A stretch of DNA of 64,000 nucleotides, taken from NCBI RefSeq assembly GCF_040822065.1, contig NZ_CP162005.1, positions 1,550,001 to 1,614,000 on the forward strand. The letters are read 5' to 3'. Position 1 is the first letter of the stretch. Each line of letters opens with the position of its first letter. Shown here piece by piece: positions 7,485 to 16,051 of this stretch. The translations under genes were made by a program, and so were the position numbers. The notes under the pieces are model-generated. The model saw nothing but the letters and a program-made list of their open reading frames with translations. It ran no database searches and was not told the origin of the DNA. This DNA comes from Pedobacter sp. WC2423 (lineage in GTDB: Bacteria > Bacteroidota > Bacteroidia > Sphingobacteriales > Sphingobacteriaceae).

Positions 7485-9152
7485 TTAACGTTTCTGGTAA
7501 GCCGCCAATCCGGCTTCCAGGAATTTTTTATAATTTTCAACATCATAATCAGCACCTTGCGGAGTGACCATAAGTTGTTCATTTCTTGGGTCTAAAAGCA
7601 CATAAAATGGCTGTGAATTGGAATTGAATTTCGAGGCCTGAAGGTCACTCCATTTTTTACCAATGGTATTCAGTTTCCTGCCTTTCGAGCTTATCACTAC
7701 GTCTTCAGGCATCACATCGGTCTTGTCATCCACATAAAGCTGGATCAGCACATAATCCTGGCTGATCATCTTATACACATTGCGGTCAGGCCATACATTG
7801 GCTTCCATTTTCCGGCAGTTTACACAGGCATGCCCCGTGAAGTCAATCAATACCGGTTTATTCATCTTTTTCGCATATTCAATACCTTCCTGGTAATCAA
7901 AAAAGGCATTTAACTTCAGCGGTGAGTGAAAGATATCTGAATATTTATGCGGTTTCTCATCCAATGTACGCGGATCTGCGCTATGCGAACCACCGATCAG
8001 CGAAGGAGTATAAAGATCAAAATCCTGTGTTTCCATTGGTGGCAGAAACGCAGAAACTGATTTCAGCGGCGCTCCCCATAATCCTGGCACCAGATACACG
8101 GTAAAAGAGAGAATGACAATCGACATCAATAACCTTGGCACACTGATGTATGAAAGCGAACTATCATGTGAAAACTTCAGCTTGCCCAGCAAATAGAACC
8201 CCATCATCGCAAAGATCACAATCCAAAGCACCAGAAAGATCTCCCGGTCAAACCATTCCCAATGATAAGCCAGATCTACATTACTCAAGAACTTAAGGGC
8301 AAAGGCAAGTTCCAGAAATCCTAAAACTACCTTCACACTATTCAGCCATCCACCAGATTTTGGCAGCGCACTCATGGCAGAAGGAAAGAGTGCAAACAAG
8401 GCGAACGGAATTGCCAGTGCCAGGGAAAACCCAAACATGCCAATTGCAGGTCCGAGCAGTGCTCCTGTTGTTGCTGCCTGAACCAGTAACGTTCCAATAA
8501 TTGGACCTGTGCAAGAAAAAGAAACCAACGCCAGGGTTCCGGCCATAAAAAACAGACCGGCAACACCGCCTTTGTCAGAATTTGCGTCCATCTTATTCAC
8601 CCATTTAGATGGAAGGGTAAGCTCGAAGGCTCCGAAAAAAGATGCCGCAAAAGTGACCAGCAGTAAAAAGAAGAAAAAATTAAAGACACCATTGGTCGAA
8701 AGGCTGTTCAGCGCATCTGCACCGAAAATCACAGTAACGAGCAAACCCAGTATCACATAAATCAGGATGATAAAAAATCCATATAAGGCCGCTTTGGAAA
8801 AGGCCTTTCCTTTGTCGGCACCCTTGGTAAAAAAGCTCACCGTTAAGGGCAGCATCGGAAAAATGCAGGGCATCAGCAATGCAGCGAGCCCACCTATAAA
8901 GCCTGAAATAAAAATCCCCCAAAATGTGGTCTTTTCAACTTTGTCTACCTTCGGTGCTTTGACCTCAATTGAAACAGGTTTGGATACCCTGGAAGAAACA
9001 CTATCCACTTTTTTTGAAACAGAATCAACAGGCGTAGTAATCTCAGTGAACTCCAGCTCATCAGGCTTGGTAGTTTCCTGTGAAAATCCGCTGGCCGAAA
9101 ATGCAACTATAAAAAGGACCAGTAAAGAAAATTGTTTGATAAAATTCATCAT
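7485..9152 (-). CDS. DsbD-type thiol:disulfide interchange protein (membrane and thioredoxin domains)
   Basis: 555 residues. A signal-like N-terminus (about 1-25) and a low-complexity linker (26-75) precede eight or so transmembrane helices (about 80-360). These carry the two conserved membrane cysteines, in ALLMPCIFPMLP (C96) and SFSCTGP (C214), as in the CcdA/DsbD family. A C-terminal periplasmic thioredoxin-like domain has the CVNC active site (C443, C446). It moves electrons from cytoplasmic thioredoxin to periplasmic proteins, for disulfide isomerisation or cytochrome c maturation. The usual N-terminal alpha domain is missing here and is encoded by the gene just upstream (9158-9610, five bases away), a split form of classical DsbD common in Bacteroidota. 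Start at 9152 chosen because the next gene ends at 9158. Confidence 0.93.
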   Translation of the reverse strand: MMNFIKQFSLLVLFIVAFSASGFSQETTKPDELEFTEITTPVDSVSKKVDSVSSRVSKPVSIEVKAPKVDKVEKTTFWGIFISGFIGGLAALLMPCIFPMLPLTVSFFTKGADKGKAFSKAALYGFFIILIYVILGLLVTVIFGADALNSLSTNGVFNFFFFLLLVTFAASFFGAFELTLPSKWVNKMDANSDKGGVAGLFFMAGTLALVSFSCTGPIIGTLLVQAATTGALLGPAIGMFGFSLALAIPFALFALFPSAMSALPKSGGWLNSVKVVLGFLELAFALKFLSNVDLAYHWEWFDREIFLVLWIVIFAMMGFYLLGKLKFSHDSSLSYISVPRLLMSIVILSFTVYLVPGLWGAPLKSVSAFLPPMETQDFDLYTPSLIGGSHSADPRTLDEKPHKYSDIFHSPLKLNAFFDYQEGIEYAKKMNKPVLIDFTGHACVNCRKMEANVWPDRNVYKMISQDYVLIQLYVDDKTDVMPEDVVISSKGRKLNTIGKKWSDLQASKFNSNSQPFYVLLDPRNEQLMVTPQGADYDVENYKKFLEAGLAAYQKR

Positions 9153-9157
9153 ATAAT

Positions 9158-9610
9158 TTACTTCACAGCTATACTAAACTCAACCTCACTAGGCGGAAGG
9201 CATTGCTTATCATCACAAACCATGAACTCCACTTTTCCTTTGACCACTACTGATTTGCCAACCAGTTTTACCTTTTGCTGAAAAATTGCTGAGCGTTCAA
9301 AGAAACTGACATCCATAGAGAAAACCGGCTCATTTTTAGTGATTGGCTTAGGCTCAACGGTTTTGCCTGCCAGGCTATAAGTTTTGGAAGAAGAAAAAGT
9401 AAATTTGGTGGCAACCGGCCCGCCATCTTTAACATATTGCGAATAAAGGTGCCATCCGGGCTGGATCGTTGCTTTCAGATAGACGATAGCCTCTTTAGCG
9501 TTTAATTTTTTTGCAGCATAACTCCATTTCACTGGTTCGAGTATTTGAGCATGTGCACTGAAGCCTGCCAGTGCCATAAAGACAAGCAAAATAAATAGGT
9601 TCTTTTTCAT
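9158..9610 (-). CDS. Secreted DsbD N-terminal (alpha) domain protein
   Basis: 150 residues with a clear signal peptide (MKKNLFILLVFMALAGFSAH, cleavage after about AQ22). The mature part is an immunoglobulin-like DsbD alpha domain: WSYAAKKLNAKEAIVYLKAT, PGWHLYSQYV, and the redox pair VCDDKQC (C132, C137) followed by LPPSEVEF. It should accept electrons from the thioredoxin domain of the membrane protein encoded five bases downstream and pass them to client proteins in the periplasm. The two genes form one operon on the minus strand. Confidence 0.9.
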   Translation of the reverse strand: MKKNLFILLVFMALAGFSAHAQILEPVKWSYAAKKLNAKEAIVYLKATIQPGWHLYSQYVKDGGPVATKFTFSSSKTYSLAGKTVEPKPITKNEPVFSMDVSFFERSAIFQQKVKLVGKSVVVKGKVEFMVCDDKQCLPPSEVEFSIAVK

Positions 9611-9708
9611 TTTAGTTTATGGGTGATTGATATCCCAAAGGTGGTAAACAGACTGCCTGAGAACAATGGAACCCATTAAATTCCATAAAACTTACTGAAA
9701 TAAGCGTT

Positions 9709-9740
9709 AATACCAGAAAATTTCTGCTTTCTCTGGTATT
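9709..9740. promoter_or_regulatory. Inverted repeat in the gap between pirin and DsbD operons
   Basis: AATACCAGA (9709-9717) and TCTGGTATT (9732-9740) are perfect 9-bp complements with a 14-nt loop. There is no clear T run on the minus strand, so it may be either the terminator of the pirin unit or an operator of the DsbD unit 100 bp downstream. Confidence 0.4.
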
Positions 9741-9847
9741 CGGGCGGGTTAACCTGAAAAAAAACAAATTATTTTTCATCTATATGCATTATCAAATGGG
9801 AAACCACCGTCTTAAGATCATAGGCCGGGAATAACCGTATTGCTGGA

Positions 9848-10600
9848 TTACGAATGCAGATTGCCACTATACATTCCATCGTCGAAATGATCCCCGGTTG
9901 TCTGCGTGATGAAAAGTAGAATGTCACTTGTTTGATTAGCCCGGAATGTTGGACTTTCCATTTCAACCAATGCACTTTCGCCAGCATCAAGACCTATATT
10001 TTCATTGATTTTTATTTTGCCGTCAAATACATAAAACAGGAAGGTGCAATTTTCAGCTGGCGCTTCGGGCAGAAGAATTGCTTCACCTGCTTCCAATCTC
10101 AAATCCATCAGCCAGGTATTGCTTCTTACCTGGAGCGGATAATCAGCAGCTTTGCCCGCTATCTTTCGCCAATGATTTTTACTGTAGATTTCAGGTAATT
10201 GATGGAATTGAACCTGAGGAGGCAGACCCGCTGTTTCTGGTCTGATAAAAATCTGCAGGCCTTCTAAAACACCACCATCCTCCAGCACCCGCTCCTCATG
10301 TGCATATCTTGCTCCCGCGTTCATCAGCATCAGTTTCTGATTGGAGATCACATCGGTATAACCCTCAGAGTCAAGATGCTTCACTTTGCCACTTCTTAAA
10401 TAGGTGAGGATCTCATCGTCCTGATGTGGATGCATTGGGATCAGGGTTCCCGGTGTTATCCGCGCATGGTCAATCCGTCCAATCGTAGCAAAACCACTGT
10501 CGTTTAATTCAGGACGGATAAGCCCCGGATATAAAATTTGTATTCCAAAGCCACCATGCTGTCTACCATATTTTATGGCATTATCTATTTTTGTGATCAT
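9848..10600 (-). CDS. Pirin family protein (bicupin)
   Basis: 250 residues. The N-terminal cupin is clear: FGIQILYPGLIRPELNDSGF, then ARITPGTLIPMHPHQDDEIL and TYLRSGKVKHLDS with metal-ligand histidines in the H-P-H-x-D-x-E pattern of pirins. The second half (about 150-250) is the pirin C-terminal cupin. Pirins of this type are often quercetin dioxygenase-like or redox-linked accessory proteins; the substrate here is unknown. The start is 30 bp after the stop of the dehydrogenase gene (10631-11575) on the same strand, so both should be one transcript under the conserved site at 11608-11652. Confidence 0.92.
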   Translation of the reverse strand: MITKIDNAIKYGRQHGGFGIQILYPGLIRPELNDSGFATIGRIDHARITPGTLIPMHPHQDDEILTYLRSGKVKHLDSEGYTDVISNQKLMLMNAGARYAHEERVLEDGGVLEGLQIFIRPETAGLPPQVQFHQLPEIYSKNHWRKIAGKAADYPLQVRSNTWLMDLRLEAGEAILLPEAPAENCTFLFYVFDGKIKINENIGLDAGESALVEMESPTFRANQTSDILLFITQTTGDHFDDGMYSGNLHS

Positions 10601-10630
10601 TATGCTGAATATTAATCGTGATGTAAATGA

Positions 10631-11575
10631 TTAGTTTAGTTCAACTACAATTTTTCCGGTGTATCCGCCCTGCTCAGCGTATTGATACGCTTCTTTGTAC
10701 TGGGAAAATGGGAATACTTTATTCACTTCAATCTCTACCCCTTTCTTTAGGCCATCCAGCAAAACATCAGTGTATTTAGTGGATGGACTGGAAAGTATTA
10801 CAATGTGCTTTTTGGACCTGAATAAGTTTTTGAAAAGTGATACGGGGATCTCAATTGGCTTCGGTGTAGGGTTAAGATACAGGGCTTTAGATTTCATGAG
10901 CTGTCTGGCAGTTTTATAACCCATTTTACCGGACAAATCAATAACAATATCGTAGGTGGCTTTTTGGGAAAGCACATTTTCTTTGGTGTAGTCTATCACG
11001 GAATCTGCTCCCCATTTTTTTGCAGCTTCTATTCCTCTGCTACCCGTAACTGCTGTTACCTTTGCCCCGCTTTGTTTCAATAACTGAAGTAAAAACATGC
11101 CGAAACCTCCTGTAGCACCATTGATCAGGATATTTGTCCGGGAATTGATATTTCCCATTTTTTCCAATGCAGTAACTGCTGCAGTACCCACTACGGGAAT
11201 AGAGGCAGCCTGGGCAAAACTGATGTCAGCAGGCTTTTTCCAGACCAGTGAAGAGGTGATCGCTACATATTCTGCTGATACTCCCTCTTTCATCATGTTT
11301 TTCACCACACCAAAAACTTCATCGCCTTTTTTAAGACCAATGACAGCACTTCCAATTTCTTCTACGATACCTGAGAAATCGGTACCTGTATGCTTTGGAA
11401 ATTTTGAACCAGACATCAATGTCATTTCGCCTTTCCGGATTTTCCAATCCATTGGATTAATAGAAAATGCTTTTACTTTGACCAGTACCTGATCTGCTTT
11501 GATGACAGGTGTTGGTTGTTGTACAACTTGCAAAACTTCTGTGGTTCCGAATTTTTGATATACTATTGCTTTCAT
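10631..11575 (-). CDS. NAD(P)-dependent alcohol dehydrogenase / quinone reductase (MDR family)
   Basis: 314 residues. GroES-like domain with FPKHTGTDFSGIVEEIGSAV, and a Rossmann domain with ILINGATGGFGMFLLQLLKQ, the GATGGFG form of the NADPH motif. No structural or catalytic zinc cysteine cluster is seen, as in zinc-independent quinone/enone reductases. It heads a two-gene unit with a pirin. A 20-bp sequence 57 bp before its ATG recurs before two other oxidoreductase genes in the window (13860 and 14847), so all three are probably one regulon. It is paralogous to the gene at 479-1435. Confidence 0.92.
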   Translation of the reverse strand: MKAIVYQKFGTTEVLQVVQQPTPVIKADQVLVKVKAFSINPMDWKIRKGEMTLMSGSKFPKHTGTDFSGIVEEIGSAVIGLKKGDEVFGVVKNMMKEGVSAEYVAITSSLVWKKPADISFAQAASIPVVGTAAVTALEKMGNINSRTNILINGATGGFGMFLLQLLKQSGAKVTAVTGSRGIEAAKKWGADSVIDYTKENVLSQKATYDIVIDLSGKMGYKTARQLMKSKALYLNPTPKPIEIPVSLFKNLFRSKKHIVILSSPSTKYTDVLLDGLKKGVEIEVNKVFPFSQYKEAYQYAEQGGYTGKIVVELN

Positions 11576-11607
11576 GATATTTTTTTTAATTGTTTAAATT
11601 AATATCA

Positions 11608-11652
11608 CAAAGTTGTCAATAGCTACAGCATCAAACTTGTATCAGATCACTG
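11608..11652 (-). promoter_or_regulatory. Shared 20-bp activator site plus -7 element (copy 1)
   Basis: On the minus strand CAGTGATCTGATACAAGTTT (11652-11633) is followed after exactly 17 bp by CAACTTTG (11615-11608), a -7-like element of the Bacteroidota type. The start codon of the dehydrogenase is at 11575. The same 20 bp occurs identically at 13779-13798 and with two changes at 14766-14785. The sequence is not palindromic, as expected for an AraC-type activator site. Confidence 0.8.
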
Positions 11653-11705
11653 TTCTGCATAAAGCAATTCACCTGGTTGTGCAATAACAAGAATGCTCGT
11701 CCCGG

Positions 11706-12443
11706 CTAATAAATTTCAATAAGATCACTATTGTACTTTAAGGCCTTGGGTGGCATCCCGAACATTTCATACATGTACTTATTGAATTGCGGGAGATCGT
11801 AAAAACCGGTATCGTAAGCAATATCGGTAAGGCTTCTTTCTTTATCAGAAAGTGCGAGGTAGATAGCCTGCCGCAATCTTGTCCATAACAAATATTTGGA
11901 TAAGCTGCTACCGGTCTGTTCTTTAAAGATGGATGCTAAACGGGATGGCGAAAGAAAAACAAGATCTGCAAATGTTTTTGGCGTGATGTTCTGCTCAAAA
12001 TAGTTGGTCTTGATGTATTCGACTATTTTTGTAACCCTTTCATCGTAATTGACCGAAGGTAATTTAGAGAGTAAGGCATCGATTACCAGGTTGATATCCA
12101 AACTGTCCTTTGGGGTCTGAAAGAAAGAATTCGTTTCAGACGGCGAGTCAAAAACAACATGATCCTGATTTGCTTTAAACCTGCCCGCCAGTTCCAGACC
12201 AATATTTGAATAGGGTTCAATATTTAAGACGTTCAATGTTCCTGTTTCAGCAACGCAAAAATGGGTAACATGGGGTTTGATCAGAAAACCATGAATACGC
12301 TCATGAAGTATTCCACTGATTGTTGAGTTAAATGGTGTATCGTTCGATAAAACGAGCTGATAGGCAGAATGGTGATGGATTTCTACCGTGAGATTTCGGG
12401 CTTTAAGCGCAAGAATGAAGGGGTTATTATTCTGTTTGATCAT
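11706..12443 (-). CDS. AraC family transcriptional regulator
   Basis: 245 residues. An N-terminal cupin-like part (YQLVLSNDTPFNSTISGILH) is followed by a two-HTH DNA-binding domain: FADLVFLSPSRLASIFKEQT and SLTDIAYDTGFYDLPQFNKY, then MFGMPPKALK. It is transcribed toward the dehydrogenase-pirin unit (10631-11575, 9848-10600), and the non-palindromic 20-bp site lies in the gap between them. It is therefore the best candidate for the activator of the three units sharing that site; this is inference from position and site type. Confidence 0.9.
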   Translation of the reverse strand: MIKQNNNPFILALKARNLTVEIHHHSAYQLVLSNDTPFNSTISGILHERIHGFLIKPHVTHFCVAETGTLNVLNIEPYSNIGLELAGRFKANQDHVVFDSPSETNSFFQTPKDSLDINLVIDALLSKLPSVNYDERVTKIVEYIKTNYFEQNITPKTFADLVFLSPSRLASIFKEQTGSSLSKYLLWTRLRQAIYLALSDKERSLTDIAYDTGFYDLPQFNKYMYEMFGMPPKALKYNSDLIEIY

Positions 12444-12491
12444 ATAACCTGATGTTTATGGGATACCGGAAATTTACAAATTAATATGACA

Positions 12492-12884
12492 TCAGGATGC
12501 TGGTTCCGGATTTTTTCCGATCCAGCCTGAACTGGTATGCTTAAAATCATCTGTAAATTTCAGACCGTAACCCAGCATACGGTCAAACGATGAATGCGCG
12601 GCCAGCAGTAAGCCGCCGGTAATAAGTATATCCATATGCATCAAAAAGCCGGTCGCCAGCAGGGCTATGGCTACCGCACGGTGATGAAACAAGTTATAAG
12701 TTAATGCGCCTGTACGAGAATTCACCAGGTAACCTATCATAGATAGATCAGGACTAAAAAAAAGCAATACCCACATCCAAACGGGCAATCCTGGATTATA
12801 TTTCGTTAAGAAATAAATAGCAACTGCAGTTATGGCTGCCTCTTCAATTCTGATGGTGAAAGCCATCGCTTTTTCCTGATTCAT
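12492..12884 (-). CDS. DUF4260 family membrane protein
   Basis: 130 residues with about four hydrophobic stretches. The patterns VWMWVLLFFSPDLSMIGYLV, Y-N-L-F-H-H-R-A and AHSSFDRMLGYGLKFTDDFK are characteristic of DUF4260 proteins, whose function is unknown. It lies between two regulator genes on the same strand, 48 bp before the AraC gene and 61 bp after the Crp/Fnr gene, so Crp/Fnr, DUF4260 and AraC could be one transcript. Confidence 0.85.
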   Translation of the reverse strand: MNQEKAMAFTIRIEEAAITAVAIYFLTKYNPGLPVWMWVLLFFSPDLSMIGYLVNSRTGALTYNLFHHRAVAIALLATGFLMHMDILITGGLLLAAHSSFDRMLGYGLKFTDDFKHTSSGWIGKNPEPAS

Positions 12885-12945
12885 AACACGATTTTTTGTT
12901 ACCTCAAATGTAGAGGTGGAACAGCAGATATGCTCTTGACAAAAA

Positions 12946-13515
12946 TCAAGAAACCATTTTCCTTCGTATCCGGCTAAAAGTTTCAGGTGTCATGCCGAGC
13001 ATAGAGGCCAGGTACTGAAGCGGTACCTGATTAAAAAGCTCAGGATTTTGATTGAAGAGTTTTTGGTAACGGTCTTCGGCGGTCAGGGAGATTAAGTCGA
13101 GGATACGGTTTTCCATCATCACGAAACATTTACCCATGAACAGTTTTTCAAATTCATGCCATTTGGGTACTAGTTTCCCCATCATCAGATACGCTTCATA
13201 ATCGATCGTAAATAAACGCGTTTCCGTCAGTGCCTGGATGTGAAAGCGGGACGTTTCCCGGAACATAAACCCCTGCAGATCCGTCATAAAATAACCGGCA
13301 GTGCCTATCCATTGGGTAACTTCCCTTTCCTGCAGATTTACAAAAACCCTTAAAATACCGCTTTCTATAAAACTAAGTTTATTACAGAACTTACCGGTTC
13401 GTAAAAAGTAGCTCCCCTTTTCAATTACTTCGGGTTTAAATAATGTACTCACTTTCTGGCAGTCATCCGGACTAATACCGAAATGATGGTGGATATAACT
13501 TTCAAGTTCGTTCAT
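12946..13515 (-). CDS. Crp/Fnr family transcriptional regulator
   Basis: 189 residues. A cyclic-nucleotide-binding-like beta-roll (about 20-115; VIEKGSYFLRTGKFCNKLSF) is followed by a helix-turn-helix at the C-terminus (LQYLASMLGMTPETFSRIRR). There are no N-terminal iron-sulfur cysteines of the Fnr type. Bacteroidota proteins of this form commonly sit next to SDR/NmrA or DUF4260 genes; ligand unknown. It is divergent from the NmrA-like gene at 13860. Confidence 0.9.
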   Translation of the reverse strand: MNELESYIHHHFGISPDDCQKVSTLFKPEVIEKGSYFLRTGKFCNKLSFIESGILRVFVNLQEREVTQWIGTAGYFMTDLQGFMFRETSRFHIQALTETRLFTIDYEAYLMMGKLVPKWHEFEKLFMGKCFVMMENRILDLISLTAEDRYQKLFNQNPELFNQVPLQYLASMLGMTPETFSRIRRKMVS

Positions 13516-13778
13516 GCATATTGACTTTTTAAGCTCACCATATCGGCCCGGCCTGTGATGGTCATCGATAGATCTTTCATGGCCTCGCTCTCAATAATAT
13601 TATATAAGTACAGTCTGTCAATACCTGTATATATTCCGGATAAGTAAGAAGTGAATAGGTAAATGTAGCATTTTTAAATTTTGTTTGCCCGGCTGCGCTT
13701 TTCTGCGATAGCTTTTTGCGTGATCTTTTTTAAAACAGGGTAACTATGATAACTTATAAGAATAGCTATATGCCAAAA
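13516..13778. other. Divergent intergenic region
   Basis: Non-coding DNA between the Crp/Fnr gene (start 13515) and the NmrA-like gene (start 13860). Apart from the conserved activator site beginning at 13779 no coding remnant or repeat is seen. Confidence 0.6.
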
Positions 13779-13823
13779 CAGTGATCTGATACAAGTTTCC
13801 ATTTTTTAATCGCGGCATATTTG
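13779..13823 (+). promoter_or_regulatory. Shared 20-bp activator site plus -7 element (copy 2)
   Basis: CAGTGATCTGATACAAGTTT (13779-13798) is identical to the copy before the dehydrogenase at 11575. It is followed after exactly 17 bp by CATATTTG (13816-13823), a -7-like element, and 61 bp separate the site from the ATG at 13860. Confidence 0.82.
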
Positions 13824-13859
13824 CATAGTTAATCATCAAACAATTTAAAAATACTAAAA

Positions 13860-14753
13860 ATGAAAAAGAAAATAGTAATCCTTGGAGCAACCGGAACAGT
13901 GGGCAGCAAAATTTCAGAAATCCTTTTAAACGAAGGACATGAGGTCACATTAGTCGCAAGACACACTGGCAAATTAGAAAAATATCGTAGTCTGGGGGCA
14001 AAACTGATCACCGGGACCATTACCGATGTAGAAACACTCACCAGTGCCTTCAAAAATGCAGATAGTGCTTTCATCCTGTTGCCCGACAATGTAATGGCGG
14101 AAAATACAAGGGCTTACCAGAGACAGGTTACAGGCAAACTGATTGAAGCCATCGAAAACTCGGGTATCAGGTACATTGTGAACATGAGCAGTCTTGGCTC
14201 TCATATGCACGAAGGTAATGGGATCATGGGTGGTACAGGTGAACAGGAAGTCAGGTTAAACCAGCTGAATGAGGTTAATGTACTGCATATCCGTTCGGCT
14301 TATTTTATGGAAAACTTTCTGAGAACAATCGGCCTGGTTAAGAAAATGGGCTTCAATGGTACTGCTGCAGATGGCGACCATCCCATACCGATGGTTGCGA
14401 CAAAAGATGTTGCAAAAATTGCGGCCGGGCATTTAGCAAAACTTGACTTTACCGGAAAAAGTGTCCATGCCGTGATGGGACCTAAAAACTATACCTACAG
14501 AGAGCTCACCAGCATTATCGGTAAAGCTATTGGAAATCCTGAACTGGCCTATGTACAGATCCCGGCAGCGCAGGTGAAGCAGACGTTCTTAAGCAACGGT
14601 TTTTCAGCCGATTTCGTAGACAACCTGGTTGAAATGGGGACAGCAATTCAAACCGGATTTATGAATTATCAAAAAAGGGATGATTCGACTACCACACCAA
14701 CAACAGCAGAAGATTTTGTAAACGAGGTTTATCTGCCACTTTACAATAATTAA
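13860..14753 (+). CDS. NmrA-like NAD(P)-binding protein
   Basis: 297 residues. Starts KKKIVILGATGTVGSKISEI, the GxTGxxG Rossmann motif of atypical SDR/NmrA proteins. Later come IRYIVNMSSLGSHMHEGNGI and VLHIRSAYFMENFLRTIGLV, typical of NmrA/HSCARG-like redox sensors or NAD(P)H:quinone reductases; the classical YxxxK pair is absent. Preceded by the shared 20-bp site, and 93 bp upstream of the Old Yellow Enzyme gene, which has its own copy of the site. A role in NADPH-dependent electrophile handling together with that gene is inferred. Confidence 0.88.
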   Translation: MKKKIVILGATGTVGSKISEILLNEGHEVTLVARHTGKLEKYRSLGAKLITGTITDVETLTSAFKNADSAFILLPDNVMAENTRAYQRQVTGKLIEAIENSGIRYIVNMSSLGSHMHEGNGIMGGTGEQEVRLNQLNEVNVLHIRSAYFMENFLRTIGLVKKMGFNGTAADGDHPIPMVATKDVAKIAAGHLAKLDFTGKSVHAVMGPKNYTYRELTSIIGKAIGNPELAYVQIPAAQVKQTFLSNGFSADFVDNLVEMGTAIQTGFMNYQKRDDSTTTPTTAEDFVNEVYLPLYNN

Positions 14754-14765
14754 TCAAACGAAAAA

Positions 14766-14810
14766 CAGCGATCTGGTACAAGTTTATCCTGCTGGATCTC
14801 CACATATTTG
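14766..14810 (+). promoter_or_regulatory. Shared 20-bp activator site plus -7 element (copy 3)
   Basis: CAGCGATCTGGTACAAGTTT (14766-14785) differs from the other two copies at two positions. It is again followed after exactly 17 bp by CATATTTG (14803-14810), and the ATG at 14847 is 61 bp from the site, the same distance as at copy 2. Confidence 0.8.
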
Positions 14811-14846
14811 TATCACAGCTAACGTAACAATTAAACTATAAGTATC

Positions 14847-15929
14847 ATGAAATTATTAGAAAAAACACAGCTTGGAAAGCTAACCTTAAAGAATAAAATG
14901 GCCATGTCTGCCATGACCAGAAGCCGTGCAGACCTCAACGGCGTAGTGGGCGATATGACCGTTCAATATTATACGCAAAGAGCTAGTGCGGGGCTGATAT
15001 TTACCGAAGCCATCCGGATAAGTGAAGAGGCAACAGGCAGCCCGCTTACTCCCGGCATTTACACCAATGAGCAGATCGAAGCCTGGAAAAAAGTCACCAA
15101 ATCTGTGCACGACCATGGAGGTGTTATTATCGCACAGCTCTGGCATACAGGCCGTGCAGGGCACTCAATTGACAGGAACGGTAAATTACCGCTTGCCCCC
15201 TCTCCATTGCCTGTTCAGGGAATGCAGCATTTCACTTCACAGGGATTGAAAGATTACGAAACACCCCAGGAAATCACTGTTGCCGAAATCGGCCAAACCA
15301 TTAAGGATTATGGGCTGGCTGCCAAAAATGCAATCGAAGCAGGTTTTGACGGCATAGAACTTCATGCCGCGAATGGCTATTTGCCAAGCCAGTTTCTGGC
15401 CGAGAGCTCTAATCAGCGGACAGATGGATATGGGGGCAATATTCCCAACAAGGCCCGTTTTGTGCTGGAAGTAATGCAGGAATTAATCACTGCAGTTGGA
15501 GGCAATAAAGTAGGGATTAAAATTTCACCTTTCCATCCGTATGGCAATATGATACTGGATGATCCTGCCGGCACCTACACCTACTTGATTCAAGAGCTGA
15601 ACAAATTAGATTTTGCCTATGTAGAACTGATGAAGCGCAACCCATACTTCCCTTCACCTTCGCATTATCCAGAAGATGATGAAATCGAATTGTTCGGAAA
15701 GATGATAAAACAAACAGTGATCGCAAACTCAGGCTATGACAAAGCTTCTGCCGAAGCAGAACTTCAAAAAGGCATAGCAAAGATAATCTCATTTGGTACG
15801 CTGTTTTTAGCAAATCCGGATCTGCCAAAACGATTTGAACAGGATGCAGCACTTAACGAACCCGACAGGGCAACCATGTTTGGAGGCGAAGCGCAAGGTT
15901 ATATTGACTATCCACTCTTAAATGATTAA
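14847..15929 (+). CDS. Alkene reductase of the Old Yellow Enzyme family
   Basis: 360-residue TIM-barrel flavoprotein. Motifs of the NemA/OYE class are present: AMSAMTRSRADLNGVVGDMT, VIIAQLWHTGRAGHSIDRNG, FDGIELHAANGYLPSQFLAE followed by SSNQRTDGYGG, and ISFGTLFLANPDLPKRFEQD. It binds FMN and reduces activated C=C bonds (enones, nitro-alkenes, some nitrate esters) with NADPH in the cytoplasm. Length is normal for the family. Its own copy of the shared regulatory site and its position next to the NmrA-like gene place it in an electrophile/quinone response. Confidence 0.95.
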   Translation: MKLLEKTQLGKLTLKNKMAMSAMTRSRADLNGVVGDMTVQYYTQRASAGLIFTEAIRISEEATGSPLTPGIYTNEQIEAWKKVTKSVHDHGGVIIAQLWHTGRAGHSIDRNGKLPLAPSPLPVQGMQHFTSQGLKDYETPQEITVAEIGQTIKDYGLAAKNAIEAGFDGIELHAANGYLPSQFLAESSNQRTDGYGGNIPNKARFVLEVMQELITAVGGNKVGIKISPFHPYGNMILDDPAGTYTYLIQELNKLDFAYVELMKRNPYFPSPSHYPEDDEIELFGKMIKQTVIANSGYDKASAEAELQKGIAKIISFGTLFLANPDLPKRFEQDAALNEPDRATMFGGEAQGYIDYPLLND

Positions 15930-16013
15930 TTGTAATGATTTAAGAGTGGAAGAACTGTGCAAATTTCACTAAAAGCTGGTTTTCTGCCTTTTAGTGAAAT
16001 TAACACAGTTTTT
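15912..16013. terminator. Two consecutive hairpins, strong bidirectional terminator
   Basis: A first stem CCACTCTTAAAT (15912-15923) / ATTTAAGAGTGG (15938-15949) overlaps the stop codon of the alkene reductase. A second, longer one has AACTGTG (15953-15959) and AATTTCACTAAAAG (15962-15975) pairing with CTTTTAGTGAAATT (15988-16001) and CACAGTT (16004-16010), followed by TTTT. It separates the reductase from the convergent AraC gene. Confidence 0.88.
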
Positions 16014-16051
16014 TCTGCATAGTCCCAACCTGGTTTATGATAAGTTAAAAA

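Noticed and set aside
8767..9156. Plus-strand open frame of 129 codons
   Set aside because: Antisense shadow of the DsbD gene, whose domains and catalytic cysteines are clear on the minus strand.
13974..14210. Minus-strand open frames within the NmrA-like gene (also 13829-14089)
   Set aside because: Shadow frames of a gene with a clear Rossmann motif and promoter on the plus strand.
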